The translations under genes and the position numbers were made by a program. Below are positions 1 to 9,130 of a stretch of 64,000 nucleotides of DNA, one piece after another. The notes beneath the pieces were generated by a model. It had not been told where the DNA came from, did not search any database, and worked only from the letters and a program-made list of their open reading frames with translations. Positions within the stretch are counted from its first letter, which is position 1; the number at the start of each line of letters is the position of its first letter. The stretch is taken from the NCBI GenBank assembly GCA_963787485.1, contig CAWBDF010000007.1:992001-1056000 (forward strand). Reading direction: 5' to 3'. The DNA comes from Bog-473 sp963787485 (GTDB lineage Bacteria > Actinomycetota > Acidimicrobiia > Acidimicrobiales > RAAP-2).

Positions 1-1
1 G

Positions 2-496
2 TCGGTCAACCTCCGCGGCGTCGTGCACGGGATCCGCGCCTTCGTGCCGCGTCTGGTGGCCCAGGGTTGGGGACATGTCGTCAACACTGCCTCCATGGCC
101 GGCGTGTCCGCCGGGCCCGGACTGGGGCCCTACATGGTGTCCAAGCACGCCGTTGTCGCACTTTCGGAAGGGTTGGCCGCGGACCTCGCATTGGTCGGCG
201 CGAACGTCGGTGTGACCGTGATCTGCCCCGGCGGGATGGTGACGAACATCGTCAACGCCGAACGGAACCGGCCCGCCGAGCTGAGCATCGCTTCGAGAGA
301 ACTGGATGATCTCACCTTGCGAGGACTCACCGACTGGATGTCGACAGTGAGCGGGCCGGACATGTCAGCGACCGATGCGGCCGAGATCGTGGTGCGCGGG
401 ATCGAGAGCGACGTCCTGCATGTCGCCCCCAACGGTTCCGGGGTGGGTGTTCGGTCGCGGGTCGATCGACTGCTCGCTGACATTCCAGACCGCTGA
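2..496 (+). CDS. Short-chain dehydrogenase/reductase, 5'-truncated by window edge
   Basis: The reading frame is open to the left edge, so the Rossmann N-terminus lies outside the window. The visible 164 residues begin in the helix after the NNAG region (SVNLRGVVHG) and contain the SDR catalytic triad: the serine of NTASMAG, then YMVSK with catalytic Tyr and Lys, followed by the CPGG loop that closes over the cofactor. The protein is therefore an NAD(P)-dependent oxidoreductase of the classical SDR family acting in the cytoplasm; the substrate cannot be read from sequence. A GTG at 23 is internal to the conserved fold and is not the start. It sits upstream of two more SDR genes, so it may belong to a catabolic or secondary-metabolism group. 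Confidence 0.85.
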   Translation, partial: SVNLRGVVHGIRAFVPRLVAQGWGHVVNTASMAGVSAGPGLGPYMVSKHAVVALSEGLAADLALVGANVGVTVICPGGMVTNIVNAERNRPAELSIASRELDDLTLRGLTDWMSTVSGPDMSATDAAEIVVRGIESDVLHVAPNGSGVGVRSRVDRLLADIPDR

Positions 497-580
497 AGCC
501 GGCGGAAGTCCCACCGCGGGATCGCCCCGCCGCCAGGACCGTCGGTGCATCGGGACGAGCCTGAGGCGTGCGGCAGGGAC

Positions 581-586
581 TATAAA
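581..586 (+). promoter_or_regulatory. Possible -10 element (TATAAA) upstream of an SDR gene
   Basis: An isolated AT-rich hexamer TATAAA stands out in the 181-base gap between two SDR genes. No convincing -35 is visible about 17 bases upstream. It would give a leader of roughly 85 bases to the gene starting at 678. The rest of the gap shows nothing recognisable. Confidence 0.25.
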
Positions 587-677
587 ACGATCGGCGCGAA
601 CCAACGGGAGCTCCGGGTGCAGCCTCCCGCATGTGCCAGCAGGGGATGGTGCACCACAGTGACGAGAGGAGGAAGCG

Positions 678-1484
678 GTGGGAACACTCGACGGCAAGGT
701 GGCAATCGTGACCGGTGCAGGTCGCGGCATCGGTCGAGGGATAGCTGAACGGTTCGGGCGCGAGGGGGCGAACGTCGTCGTCGCGTCCAGGAGTACGGGA
801 ACCGTCGACCAGGTCGTCGAGGGGATCCGAGCCGCAGGCGGTGTCGCCACCGGCGTCACCGTCGACGTGGGCGAGCGCAGCCAGGTGGAGCGCATGGTCG
901 AGTCCGCGATCGACTCCTTCGGCCGCGTCGACATCTTGGTGAACAACGCCCAGTCCTTCGGAACTCCGACTTCGCCTTCGTCCGCGGTCTCCGTCATCGC
1001 GCTCGAGGATTATCCGGAGGACGACTGGGACTACGTGTTCCAGACAGGAGTGAAGGCAACCCTGTACGCCATGCAAGCGGTGTTCCCGGGAATGCGTGAA
1101 CGCGGCTGGGGACGCATCGTGAATTTCGGCTCACCGGCCGATCATTCCGCAATTGCCCTCATGTCGGGGTACAACGCCAACAAGGCAGCCATTCGGTCCC
1201 TGACTCGCACCGCGGCCAGGGAATGGGGAAAGTTCGGCATCACGGTCAACGTGATCAGTCCCGGTATCGAGACGGACGCGGTGCGGACGCACTTCGCCTC
1301 CATGGCAGGCGGAGACATGGCGGCGGGAGCGAAGATCCACGAACAGGCTCTCAAGCACAAGCCGATTCAGAGCGCCGGAACCCCGGAAGACGCCGGGGGG
1401 CTCGCCACGTTCATCTGCTCCGACGACGCCGCCTACATCACCGGAATGACTTTTATGCTCGACGGGGGAAGCACCCCGACCTGA
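678..1484 (+). CDS. Short-chain dehydrogenase/reductase
   Basis: A complete classical SDR of 268 residues, the usual family length. The N-terminus carries the dinucleotide-binding TGAGRGIG motif (about residues 12-19). The next motif reads NNAQ instead of NNAG. The catalytic serine is in NFGSPADHS, and YNANK supplies Tyr and Lys. The GTG start is fixed by a strong AGGAGG at 667-672, five bases upstream. The expected reaction is NAD(P)(H)-dependent oxidation or reduction of a hydroxyl or keto group; the substrate is unknown. It lies between two other SDR genes, one downstream on the opposite strand, which suggests a small cluster of oxidoreductases built by duplication. Confidence 0.88.
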   Translation: MGTLDGKVAIVTGAGRGIGRGIAERFGREGANVVVASRSTGTVDQVVEGIRAAGGVATGVTVDVGERSQVERMVESAIDSFGRVDILVNNAQSFGTPTSPSSAVSVIALEDYPEDDWDYVFQTGVKATLYAMQAVFPGMRERGWGRIVNFGSPADHSAIALMSGYNANKAAIRSLTRTAAREWGKFGITVNVISPGIETDAVRTHFASMAGGDMAAGAKIHEQALKHKPIQSAGTPEDAGGLATFICSDDAAYITGMTFMLDGGSTPT

Positions 1485-1502
1485 CCCACGAACGACGGTC
1501 CG

Positions 1503-2255
1503 TCATGGCATCGTCCACCCACCGTTCGTGGGAACGGTGGCGCCAGAGACGAAGCCCGACTCCGGGCTCAACAGGAACTGGACGACCGGAGCGACGTCGT
1601 CGTACGGGTCGCCGAATCGGTGCAGTGCGACCTGCTCGAGCTGGGCCGCAGCAAGGTCGGCGTTCGCGGCGGCCCAGGTCTGATGGGCAGGTGTGGACGC
1701 CAGAGGCCACACGGTGTTCACCGTGATGCCATGGACGCCCCATTCCAGGGCCAATCCTCGGGTGAGCGAGCGGATAGCCCCCTTGGCGCTGATGTAGTTC
1801 AGGCTCACCGCCGGCATGGGACGGTCGCTGACCTCGGAGCCGAAATTGACGATCCGTCCTCCACCACCCTCGACCAGCTGAGGAAAGACCGCCTGGCACC
1901 ACCAGAACGTCCCCCCGACCACCACGTCGAACCCGCGTCGCCACTCTTCCTCGGTGATCCCTTCCGCGGGGCCGTAGGGCCCGCCAGCCGCACAGTTGAC
2001 CAGGCCCCACGCAGGTCCCATCGTAGATTCAACGGCTGCCGCCGTCGCGAACACCGCCTCGCGGCGACCGACGTCGCAACCGAACCCCCTGGCGGATCCG
2101 CCCAAGGCGCCGAACCGTTCAGCGTTACGCTGCGCACCGTCCTCATCGATATCGACGAGAGCGACGTCGTCACCAGCCTGGAGCATGCGGTGGGCGACTG
2201 CTTGTCCGATCCCTCCTGGGGATCCCGAACCGACGACGATCACAAGACGACTCAC
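1503..2255 (-). CDS. Short-chain dehydrogenase/reductase
   Basis: A 250-residue SDR convergent with the preceding gene (18 bases between stops). The glycine-rich cofactor motif GSGSPGGIGQ is at the N-terminus. NCAAGG replaces NNAG. The catalytic residues are in NFGSE (Ser) and YISAK (Tyr, Lys), and the C-terminus ends in the usual GATVPTNGGW. The GTG at 2255 is chosen over one at 2267 because GGAGG lies five bases before it, inside the longer frame. Cytoplasmic NAD(P)-dependent oxidoreductase; the substrate is not predictable. The non-canonical NCAA motif is tolerated in the family. Confidence 0.85.
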   Translation of the reverse strand: MSRLVIVVGSGSPGGIGQAVAHRMLQAGDDVALVDIDEDGAQRNAERFGALGGSARGFGCDVGRREAVFATAAAVESTMGPAWGLVNCAAGGPYGPAEGITEEEWRRGFDVVVGGTFWWCQAVFPQLVEGGGGRIVNFGSEVSDRPMPAVSLNYISAKGAIRSLTRGLALEWGVHGITVNTVWPLASTPAHQTWAAANADLAAAQLEQVALHRFGDPYDDVAPVVQFLLSPESGFVSGATVPTNGGWTMP

Positions 2256-2456
2256 ACGCACCTCCACTCGGTTTCAGCCGCAGGCGTGCGCTCAGCTCAG
2301 ACGAACGGATGCAGCGTATCGACGAAGCGTACCGATCCCGGCGTCGGCCCGAGGTCGTGATGGCCGCCATCGTGCGGTGTGCACCTCGGAAGCGACGCCC
2401 GGCCCGAGTGGGCGCGCGACGCCGGAGGTACTGTTCGGTCGTCGAAAAGGGTGAGA

Positions 2457-3365
2457 ATGACACTTCAGTCAACGACTTTCGAACGACGCCCGGTGCCGGG
2501 ACCCTACGCCAGGGAGTTGACACTCGAGGTCGACGGCTCGGTCCTGTCCGGAATCGTTGCCGGTCCGTCGGACGGGTCGCCTCGGGCGTTGGTCGTCGCC
2601 ATCCATGGCCTCGGCATGCACGCCGGATACTTCGATTCGCAGACGGCGCCCGGGCTTTCCCTCCTGCAGCTGGCCGCGGAATCCGGGTATGCCGTCTGGG
2701 CACCTGACCGTCCGGGTACCGGAGGGAGCGCCGCCGTTCCCGAAGAGCACCTGACCTTGTTCGGCCAGGCTGATCTGCTCTTACGGGCGATTGACGTATT
2801 CAGGTCCGAGCGGCCCGTGGGTGCCGGGGTGATCCTCGTCGGGCACTCATACGGCCTCAAGGTGGCCTGGACCATGGCCGCGCGCGACGCCGCGGGGCGG
2901 TTGCTCGGCGTGGACGGTGCCAGTTCCGGTATCACCTACGGCTTCGAGTGGGTCGCCGAAGCTGGAGACGCAGGCGCATCCGTGCGCCGCCCACCTGGGG
3001 TGGACATTTGGGGGCCGCGTATGCTCTACCCACCCCGTGCCGTCGAGCGCGCCACCATCCCTGGCCATGGGGATCCCGCAGTCCAGAGGTCCGAAGGGCC
3101 GGCGTGGCCGTCCGAGATACGGTCCATGGGCCCTCGCATAGGCGTACCCGTGAGGATCACCTTCGCTGATCACGAGACCGTCTGGCCCGTCACTGCGGCT
3201 CACTTCCATGACATCCGCGAGGTGTTCAGCGGCGCTCCCTACCTCGAGATCGCCGTCGAACCATTCGCCGGCCACAATGTCAGCCTCGGGTGGGCCGCTC
3301 GGGCCTATCACCTCAAAGTGCTGGCCTTCGTCGAGCGTTGCCGCCTGACCCAGCAATTGGGCTGA
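2457..3365 (+). CDS. Alpha/beta hydrolase
   Basis: The protein has 302 residues with the alpha/beta-hydrolase fold: an oxyanion strand VVAIHGLGMH, a nucleophile elbow GHSYG (Ser about residue 131), a candidate acid in ITFADHET and the catalytic histidine in FAGHN. It is probably an esterase, lipase or related serine hydrolase acting in the cytoplasm, since no signal peptide is visible. The ATG at 2457 is preferred over an upstream GTG because the conserved domain begins soon after it and the extra N-terminal residues look like translated intergenic sequence; the ribosome binding site is weak. The next gene follows after 14 bases and is also an alpha/beta hydrolase, so the two may be cotranscribed. 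Confidence 0.8.
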   Translation: MTLQSTTFERRPVPGPYARELTLEVDGSVLSGIVAGPSDGSPRALVVAIHGLGMHAGYFDSQTAPGLSLLQLAAESGYAVWAPDRPGTGGSAAVPEEHLTLFGQADLLLRAIDVFRSERPVGAGVILVGHSYGLKVAWTMAARDAAGRLLGVDGASSGITYGFEWVAEAGDAGASVRRPPGVDIWGPRMLYPPRAVERATIPGHGDPAVQRSEGPAWPSEIRSMGPRIGVPVRITFADHETVWPVTAAHFHDIREVFSGAPYLEIAVEPFAGHNVSLGWAARAYHLKVLAFVERCRLTQQLG

Positions 3366-3379
3366 TCAGAAGAGGCCCG

Positions 3380-4924
3380 ATGATCGGGAGGCGGGTTGGC
3401 ATTCGGAGGCGGTACGCCGCCCTCTTGCCGTCGGCCATCGCCGCCGCGGCGCTCGTGGCCGGCTGCGCGACTCTGCCCTCGGTACCCGTGACGGCGTCGC
3501 TCGGAGCCCGCCATGAACCCGCCGCGTCGCGGGTCACCACCACCTCGACCTCCACCGAACCTCCCGCCGCACCCCTGGCATGGTCGCCCTGCAACGGGGG
3601 GCTGCAATGTGCCACCCTCACCGTGCCGCTCGACTACGCCCATCCGGAGGGGTCCACCGTCCCCATTTCGGTGGTCAGGCACGCCGCGGAGGAGCCGGCG
3701 GCGCGGATCGGATCCCTCGTCATCGACCCCGGCGGACCCGGCCTGTCGGGGGTCGACGACATGGCGAACGAGCTGAGCGCGCTGACGCCCCAAGTCCTCG
3801 ACGACTTCGACATCGTGATGTTCGATCCACGCGGGGTGGGTCGCAGCGACCCCGTCACCTGTGGCGAAGCTCCGGGGAGTCCCCCAGCCAACCCAGCCGA
3901 TCCGGTGCCCGTCACACCGACCCAGCAGGCGGCACTGATGGCGCAGCTGAAGCAGTACGGCCTCGCGTGTGAGAAGGCCAGCGGCGACATCCTCCCCTTC
4001 GTCGGGACGGTCGATGTGGCCTGGGACATGGAACGCCTGCGAGAAGCCCTGGGCGACACCGGCCTCACCTACATGGGCCAGTCCTATGGGTCGCTGCTCG
4101 GCCTCACCTACGCATCGTTGTTCCCGACCCATGTGCGCGCCATGGTGCTCGACAGCGTCATCGATCCCGCAATCTCGTACGACCAGTTCACGCAGGAGCA
4201 AGCTGACGGATTCGAGCGGATGCTGGACGCGTTCTTTTCGTGGTGCGCCGGAACATCCGCGTGCCCTTGGCGACCAGCCGGAGATCCCACCGCAGCCCTT
4301 CTCACAGCGCTCTCGGCCGCCGTGACGTCACCGGTCCCGGCCGGCGGAGGGCGCAGCGCCGGCGCCGGCGAGCTCTACGACGCGCTGCTCGACGGGCTCT
4401 ACTCGCGCAACGACTGGCCCCAACTCGCGGCCGCCTTGGCGGCGGATGCCGCCGGCAACGGTTCTCGAGTGGTCGCCATGTCGGACCGTTACAACGCCGC
4501 TGGTTCCCCCAACCAGGACGACGCCGAGGCGGCGGTCGACTGCCTCGACCACCCCGTCTCTCGCCAGGCTTCGGCCTACGGTGCCCTGGCCGAGTCGTTC
4601 GGGACCTCGGCACCCGTCTTCGGGCCGCTCCTGGCCTGGGGCGAGGCCGCGTGCGCGGTGTGGCCGGTGCCGCCGACCCGGACGCCGGGGCCGGTCGCCG
4701 CGCCAGGCGCGCCGCCCATCCTGGTCGTGGGCACCACGAACGACCCCGCCACCCCGTACGCCTGGGCCGCCAGCGTCTCGCACGAGCTCAGCCACGGTGT
4801 GCTGCTGACCAGGGACGGAAGCGACCACGTCGCCTACTTCTTCAGCGCTTGCGTACGGCAGGACGTGCAGGAGTATCTCGTCACGGGCACACCTCCCCCA
4901 GCGGGCACCATCTGCACCTCCTGA
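3380..4924 (+). CDS. Secreted lipoprotein alpha/beta hydrolase, tripeptidyl-aminopeptidase (TAP) type
   Basis: The 514-residue precursor has a lipoprotein signal: Arg-rich N-terminus, hydrophobic stretch and lipobox LVAGC with the lipidated cysteine at residue 29. The mature part has the SlpD/SlpE and TAP-like architecture: LDYAHPEG near the start, GGPGLSG oxyanion region, nucleophile GQSYGSLLG, and a C-terminal TAP-like domain with the acid in GTTNDPATP and the histidine in GSDHVAYF. Known members release N-terminal di- or tripeptides outside the cell. The ATG at 3380 is preceded by AGAGG with suitable spacing and places the signal peptide correctly. It is the likely second gene of an operon with the upstream hydrolase. 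Confidence 0.85.
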   Translation: MIGRRVGIRRRYAALLPSAIAAAALVAGCATLPSVPVTASLGARHEPAASRVTTTSTSTEPPAAPLAWSPCNGGLQCATLTVPLDYAHPEGSTVPISVVRHAAEEPAARIGSLVIDPGGPGLSGVDDMANELSALTPQVLDDFDIVMFDPRGVGRSDPVTCGEAPGSPPANPADPVPVTPTQQAALMAQLKQYGLACEKASGDILPFVGTVDVAWDMERLREALGDTGLTYMGQSYGSLLGLTYASLFPTHVRAMVLDSVIDPAISYDQFTQEQADGFERMLDAFFSWCAGTSACPWRPAGDPTAALLTALSAAVTSPVPAGGGRSAGAGELYDALLDGLYSRNDWPQLAAALAADAAGNGSRVVAMSDRYNAAGSPNQDDAEAAVDCLDHPVSRQASAYGALAESFGTSAPVFGPLLAWGEAACAVWPVPPTRTPGPVAAPGAPPILVVGTTNDPATPYAWAASVSHELSHGVLLTRDGSDHVAYFFSACVRQDVQEYLVTGTPPPAGTICTS

Positions 4925-5110
4925 AGGCCCTGGCTGACGTCGGGAGGTCGACGGTGTGGTCCTTCACGAGAGCGAGGACCCGGGACCGATCCTACGGGCG
5001 ACCGATCCCATCTCGTCGACGATCGACCCGGGGACGGTGAAGGACGACCGTCCGTCGCACCGATGAACACGCGGGCATAACGGCTCGCGCCGCGGCGTGG
5101 GCGATGCCGA

Positions 5111-6011
5111 CTACGCGCGGGCCAGGTCGGTGCCGTGCCCGATCTGAACGATGAACTTGTCCTCCTTGCCGGGGACCAGGAGTGTTGCGGTGTGGAAGGC
5201 CAACCGGTTGCCTTCCTCGGCGCCCGACCGGGCCGTCACCTCCACCCGGAGCTCCGCGAAGAGATACCACTCCTCCACGACGCGCTCGGAGCAGCTCGAC
5301 CGACTGCACCTCGTAGAGGTCGAAGAAGGCTCTGAGGTGGTCTCGGAGGCCTGCCAAATCGTCGAGGCCCGTGATGGTCCCCGTGTCCTCCACGTAGTCG
5401 CGGATCGCCGACTGGCAGCCGGGGCTGAACAGCGCGACCAGGGCGTCGGCGTCGTTGGCGCGCAACGCCTCCATCAGCTGGTTGTGCAGCGCGAGCAAGT
5501 GGCGGCGGATCTCCCGGGGACTTTTGGGCTCGGCCACCGGCAAGTCCTTGCCGAGCAGGGTGCGGTCCATCCGCACCCAGGCCAGCTCGCCGGTGATGCC
5601 CGGACCGTTCGTGACCGGCAGGACCAGGACCATCTCCCGTTCACCGACATCACCCGTGGCCTTCTCCTGGCTTGTCGCCACGTCCTCGTGCATGGAATAC
5701 CACTCGCCCCGAACCTCGAGCACAGGTTCCGCGCCGAGCACGTCTGAATGCCCGCGGATCATGGTGTACATCTCCTCAATGCCTTCGTAAGAGGTGTGCA
5801 CCGGCAGCACGATGCTCCCGTCCGGCTGGGGGATCATCATGATCGCCCACGCCCAGGGGCCACCTGGGACCAACGTGCCCAAAATCGTCGGGACATGTCC
5901 CGTGCTCTCCAAGCGGACGTGGTTCCAACCCTCTTCCGCCGCGTGGACCTGCGCCTCGGCGCTTCGACGCAACAGATCGGGATCGATGTCGATCACAGGC
6001 TTCGTCAACAT
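5111..6011 (-). CDS. SnoaL/NTF2-like protein, interrupted by a frameshift
   Basis: From the ATG at 6011 (GAGGAG ribosome site 5-10 bases upstream) the frame reads an unrecognised N-terminal half followed by a SnoaL/NTF2-like domain (LLALHNQLMEALRANDADAL, about residue 180 on). Near 5288 the frame changes by one base. In the neighbouring frame the domain continues sensibly (ERVVEEWYLFAELRVEVTAR) and ends at a TAG at 5111-5113. Read through, the product is about 300 residues. SnoaL-like domains are small-molecule enzymes or binding folds (isomerase, hydrolase, cyclase); no specific function can be assigned. The shift is either a sequencing indel or a real inactivation. Confidence 0.65.
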
Positions 6012-6173
6012 GCGCGCTCCTCGGTCACTCGACGATCTGCCGCCCACCAGCCAGGCGGCCCGGTCGACCGACGACCGACACTACAGGTCCGGCCGCTCGA
6101 CTGCGGGGCCCCGATGAACTCGAGTTGCTGGTCTTCCGGCGGTGGCCGAGACGTCGGCAGGCAACCGCACACC

Positions 6174-6602
6174 TCATCGGCGTCTCAGCTCCAACACCGG
6201 GATCGTCCGTATGCCGGCCGTCTTCTCGGCGTACTCGGCGAAGCCAGGGTAGCGCCGCGACTGTTCGCCGTAGATCCGGTCGCGTTCCGCACCCACCACC
6301 TCGCGCACGGTCACCGGGTAGCTCTCCGTTCCCCGCTCCACCTCGCCCTCTCCCGCCGCAGTCAGGTTGTAGTACCAGTCGGGGTTTTCCGGTGCTCCGC
6401 CCTTGGAAGCGAACACGAAAACCCGGTCGTCCTCACCCTCGTCGGGCAGGTACATGAGCGGGTTGACGAGCTCTCGTCCGCTCTTGCGGCCCCGGTGGTG
6501 CACCAGGACCAGTGGAGCACCCTCGAACTGGCCCCCCACTCGGCCTCCGTGGTCCCGGAATTCATGAATGATCCTTTGGTTCCAGTCGTTCGCGTCGGCC
6601 AT
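6174..6602 (-). CDS. Deazaflavin (F420)-dependent nitroreductase-family protein
   Basis: 142 residues, typical for the Ddn/Rv3547-type split-barrel family: VLVHHRGRKSGRELVNPLMY followed by VFVFASKGGAPENPDWYYNL, which form the F420-binding barrel, and a C-terminal YAEKTAGIRTIPVLEL strand. Members bind reduced F420 (or flavin or fatty acids) and reduce quinones or nitro compounds in actinobacteria. An AAGGAG site lies upstream of the ATG. Its presence is consistent with an F420-producing host, although no F420 biosynthesis genes are in the window. It is transcribed towards its leftward neighbour and probably stands alone. Confidence 0.88.
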   Translation of the reverse strand: MADANDWNQRIIHEFRDHGGRVGGQFEGAPLVLVHHRGRKSGRELVNPLMYLPDEGEDDRVFVFASKGGAPENPDWYYNLTAAGEGEVERGTESYPVTVREVVGAERDRIYGEQSRRYPGFAEYAEKTAGIRTIPVLELRRR

Positions 6603-6678
6603 GTCCCGCTCCTTGTGTCTCGCGTGCTTGGCACAACCTCTCGATCGGGCGGGATAATCCCAGCTTGGAGACGGAACG

Positions 6679-7722
6679 TCAGCCCCTCCCCGGCACGGTC
6701 AAATGCCGCCCCAAAAACGCCAGTGACGGCGGCTCCTGCGCGTTGAAGAAGTCACCCGTGTGGCATCCCTGCGAGAACTCCACGGTGGCCGAAGGAGGCA
6801 GGGCCCGGGCCAAAGCCATGACCCCCGAGTGGAACGGATCGTCGAGGCCCGAGGCGACTCGAACCGGAGTATCGGCCAGCGCGGCGGCGTGCGTGACGGC
6901 GTCGTCGGCCTCGAAGTCGGCCGGCGACGCATAGGCGCCGGCGTTCACCGCCTTGGCCTGGGGGTAGCTCGTCCAGATGGCCGGGCTGATGGCGGCAACG
7001 GCCCCGAACAGCCTCGGGTGTTTCTCGGCCAGGAGGACCGCCCCGTAGCCGCCCATCGAAATTCCCATGGTGCCGATGCTCCTGGGACTCCGGCCGAGGC
7101 CCAGGGCCTGGCACATCGGAACGAGCTCGTCGACCACCATGGCCATGGGATCGTCCCCGGGGTGGGGGTTCCAGTATCCGGTCCCTCCGTCGACGGTCAC
7201 CAGTGCCATCGGCGGCAGCGGCGCACCGTCCGTCACCAGGCTCACGGCCTGTTCGGGTCTCATCCCGCTGAGCGCATTGGTGTGGTTGGCCCCTTCCCCG
7301 TGCAACATGACGATCAGCGGCAGCGCGGTCCCCGGCCCGTGGCCCGACGGCCAGGCGATCGTGTACCCAACCCGGCGCCGACGGGCCCGGGAGGCGAAGC
7401 TCCCGGACTTCGAGGTCCCCTTCCCCGAGAACCGCAGGGACGGACCCGAGACGGAGCAGGCTCCGTCGAGTTGGTCCAAAACCTGTCGGCCCGGCAGGAC
7501 ACCGTGTGAGAGGAGCTCTAGCCCGGACCCGCCGGCGACGGCGACGGCGGCCACGCTCCCGATCCCGACTGCGAGCACCCGGCGCCGGGTCCATCTTCTC
7601 GGACCCTCAACGGGCCGTTCACCGGTGTGCAGGTTCGACCGCCCGGCCGTCACCACGACGTCATCCCCGTACCCCTCGTGCGACCGAAAGCCGTCAGCTC
7701 CGTGCGACGGCGCGTCCCGCAT
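6679..7722 (-). CDS. Exported esterase D-type hydrolase with Tat-like signal
   Basis: 347 residues. An unusually long N-terminus leads to RRWTRRRVLAVGIGS and a hydrophobic run (about residues 42-62), resembling a twin-arginine signal. The catalytic domain is of the putative-esterase family: oxyanion region VMLHGEGANH, nucleophile GISMGGYG, acid in SGLDDPFHSG and histidine in QGCHTGDFF. The ATG at 7722 lies within the end of the next upstream gene (29-base overlap), so translation is probably coupled. A later start would shorten the n-region of the signal. The likely substrate is an ester or acyl group outside the cytoplasm, as in mycobacterial mycolyl-transferase relatives, but this is not shown here. 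Confidence 0.78.
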   Translation of the reverse strand: MRDAPSHGADGFRSHEGYGDDVVVTAGRSNLHTGERPVEGPRRWTRRRVLAVGIGSVAAVAVAGGSGLELLSHGVLPGRQVLDQLDGACSVSGPSLRFSGKGTSKSGSFASRARRRRVGYTIAWPSGHGPGTALPLIVMLHGEGANHTNALSGMRPEQAVSLVTDGAPLPPMALVTVDGGTGYWNPHPGDDPMAMVVDELVPMCQALGLGRSPRSIGTMGISMGGYGAVLLAEKHPRLFGAVAAISPAIWTSYPQAKAVNAGAYASPADFEADDAVTHAAALADTPVRVASGLDDPFHSGVMALARALPPSATVEFSQGCHTGDFFNAQEPPSLAFLGRHLTVPGRG

Positions 7723-8695
7723 GACCTGGCCTCGCCAGAGCACGCCCGACCAGGAGCAACGACGCCACCATGATCCCCAGCTCCATGACGTCGATGGAAC
7801 CGATGTGGAAGAGGTCGCGCGGACCGGGACCGCCGTCGAGTATCCACAGGGCGGCACCCGTGAGGAACGCAGCCAGGAGACCGGCGACCAGAACGCCCAT
7901 CGAACGTTCAAAGCGCAAGATCCGGGTCGAGAGGTCGAGCCGGCGGACGACTTTTGCGGCGCCCGCCACCGTGGCCAGCAGGGCAAGCGGGCTGACCAGC
8001 ATCCACACCACCTCAGAGCCCGGGAAGCGGCCCAGTGCTCCAGGATGGAGCCAGTAGGAGGTGACGAAGAGCGTCGACGCCCATGAGAAGGCGGCCACGC
8101 CTCCGGGGACGATGCCCTGGTGTGCCCAGGGATGTCCGCCCGTTCCCGGCCACCCGTTGGCGAAGTGGCGGGAGCCGATGACAAAGATCACCAACCCGCC
8201 GCTGCACAGTGACAGTGGCCGCAGCAAAGGGCGGACCCCGAGCCGGACCAGATCGTTGGCCAGCGCCCACACGATCGGGACCGCGCACGCGGCCAAGGCC
8301 GGGATCACAGCCGCCACGGCGAGACTCATCACGAGCATGGCCGACGTGGTCACGGCGTTGTCCGGCTCGGACCATTGCCATCCGATGGTCACCTGAGCCC
8401 AGACGGCCAGCGCGACGGTGAGGAACAGCGTCACCGCGCAGCCGAAGGCAGCCAGCGATCGGCGCCCATGATCGTCGGGGTTGAGCGGACGACCTCCCAG
8501 GCCCGCCGTGGCCAGGCGGGCCACCACACCACTGCTCGCCACGTCGAGGGCCCGCCAGGGGGACCGCGGACGTTCGGCCATGTCGTCCACGAGGAGCTCC
8601 ACGAACTCCTCGCCGTACCGGGCCCGCCACTCTCGCGGGTACCACGAGAGAAGCCGCGTCGCCCGACGTCGCGTGACGTCGCGCGTGGACCTCAT
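7694..8695 (-). CDS. Polytopic membrane protein paired with PadR regulator
   Basis: 333 residues. The N-terminus has the WYPREWRARYGEEF segment common in actinobacterial and Firmicute proteins cotranscribed with PadR regulators, followed by about 7 hydrophobic helices starting near residue 80 (SLAAFGCAVTLFLTVALAV). No catalytic motif is visible. The start codon overlaps the stop of the PadR gene by four bases (ATGA), so the two are translationally coupled. Members of this type are often controlled by their PadR partner and linked to envelope stress or small-molecule resistance; that role is inference. It also overlaps the start of the esterase gene downstream, making a three-gene unit. Confidence 0.75.
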   Translation of the reverse strand: MRSTRDVTRRRATRLLSWYPREWRARYGEEFVELLVDDMAERPRSPWRALDVASSGVVARLATAGLGGRPLNPDDHGRRSLAAFGCAVTLFLTVALAVWAQVTIGWQWSEPDNAVTTSAMLVMSLAVAAVIPALAACAVPIVWALANDLVRLGVRPLLRPLSLCSGGLVIFVIGSRHFANGWPGTGGHPWAHQGIVPGGVAAFSWASTLFVTSYWLHPGALGRFPGSEVVWMLVSPLALLATVAGAAKVVRRLDLSTRILRFERSMGVLVAGLLAAFLTGAALWILDGGPGPRDLFHIGSIDVMELGIMVASLLLVGRALARPGHAGRAVARS

Positions 8696-9060
8696 GCGGT
8701 GCTCCAGGCCCCGCCCAGACGCTGGAGCCCCACCTCGGCAATCCGGCGCTGAGCAGCCAGGTGTGCTCGGAGCGTCTCGGCTCCCACCGCCGTCAACCGG
8801 TAGGGACGACGGCGATCGTCGCTCTCGAGTGATTCGATCAATCCTTGACCCTCCAGTCGGCTGAGGGCCTCATAGAGGGTTCCCGGCGCCAGGCGGACCT
8901 CGGCGAAACGTTCGATGTCCTTGGTCAGCGCGTAGCCGTGCTTCGGGCCGTCGGCCAGGCTGGAGAGGATCAGCGTCGCTGGACCCGCGTAGCGACCGAA
9001 GCCCGAGAATGGAGCTGGGGGTTCACCAGGATCGGAGTCGACACGCTTCGCGCGAGGCAT
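8692..9060 (-). CDS. PadR-family transcriptional regulator
   Basis: A 122-residue winged-helix protein of PadR subfamily 2 size. The diagnostic segments are ILSSLADGPKHGYALTKDIE (helix 1 and wing), LAPGTLYEALSRLEGQGLIES (recognition helix) and RPYRLTAVGAETL (wing). It is followed by a short C-terminal dimerisation helix. PadR proteins are repressors relieved by small ligands, and they usually repress their own operon. A promoter with a perfect inverted repeat overlapping its -35 lies immediately upstream (9069-9098). The stop overlaps the start of the membrane protein gene by four bases. Confidence 0.9.
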   Translation of the reverse strand: MPRAKRVDSDPGEPPAPFSGFGRYAGPATLILSSLADGPKHGYALTKDIERFAEVRLAPGTLYEALSRLEGQGLIESLESDDRRRPYRLTAVGAETLRAHLAAQRRIAEVGLQRLGGAWSTA

Positions 9061-9068
9061 CGGGCTCG

Positions 9069-9098
9069 ACTTTACATCGGCAGACGATCTATCGTCAA
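9069..9098 (-). promoter_or_regulatory. PadR operon promoter with overlapping operator
   Basis: Read on the minus strand, TTGACG (9098-9093), an 18-base spacer and TAAAGT (9074-9069) form a good housekeeping-type promoter eight bases from the ATG. A perfect inverted repeat GACGAT-CT-ATCGTC (9083-9096) overlaps the -35 element, where a bound PadR dimer would block RNA polymerase. Autoregulation is therefore likely. The start codon is so close to the -10 that the message would be leaderless or nearly so. Confidence 0.6.
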
Positions 9099-9130
9099 CC
9101 AGACGAGTCCGGAACCCCGGGGCCGACTCC

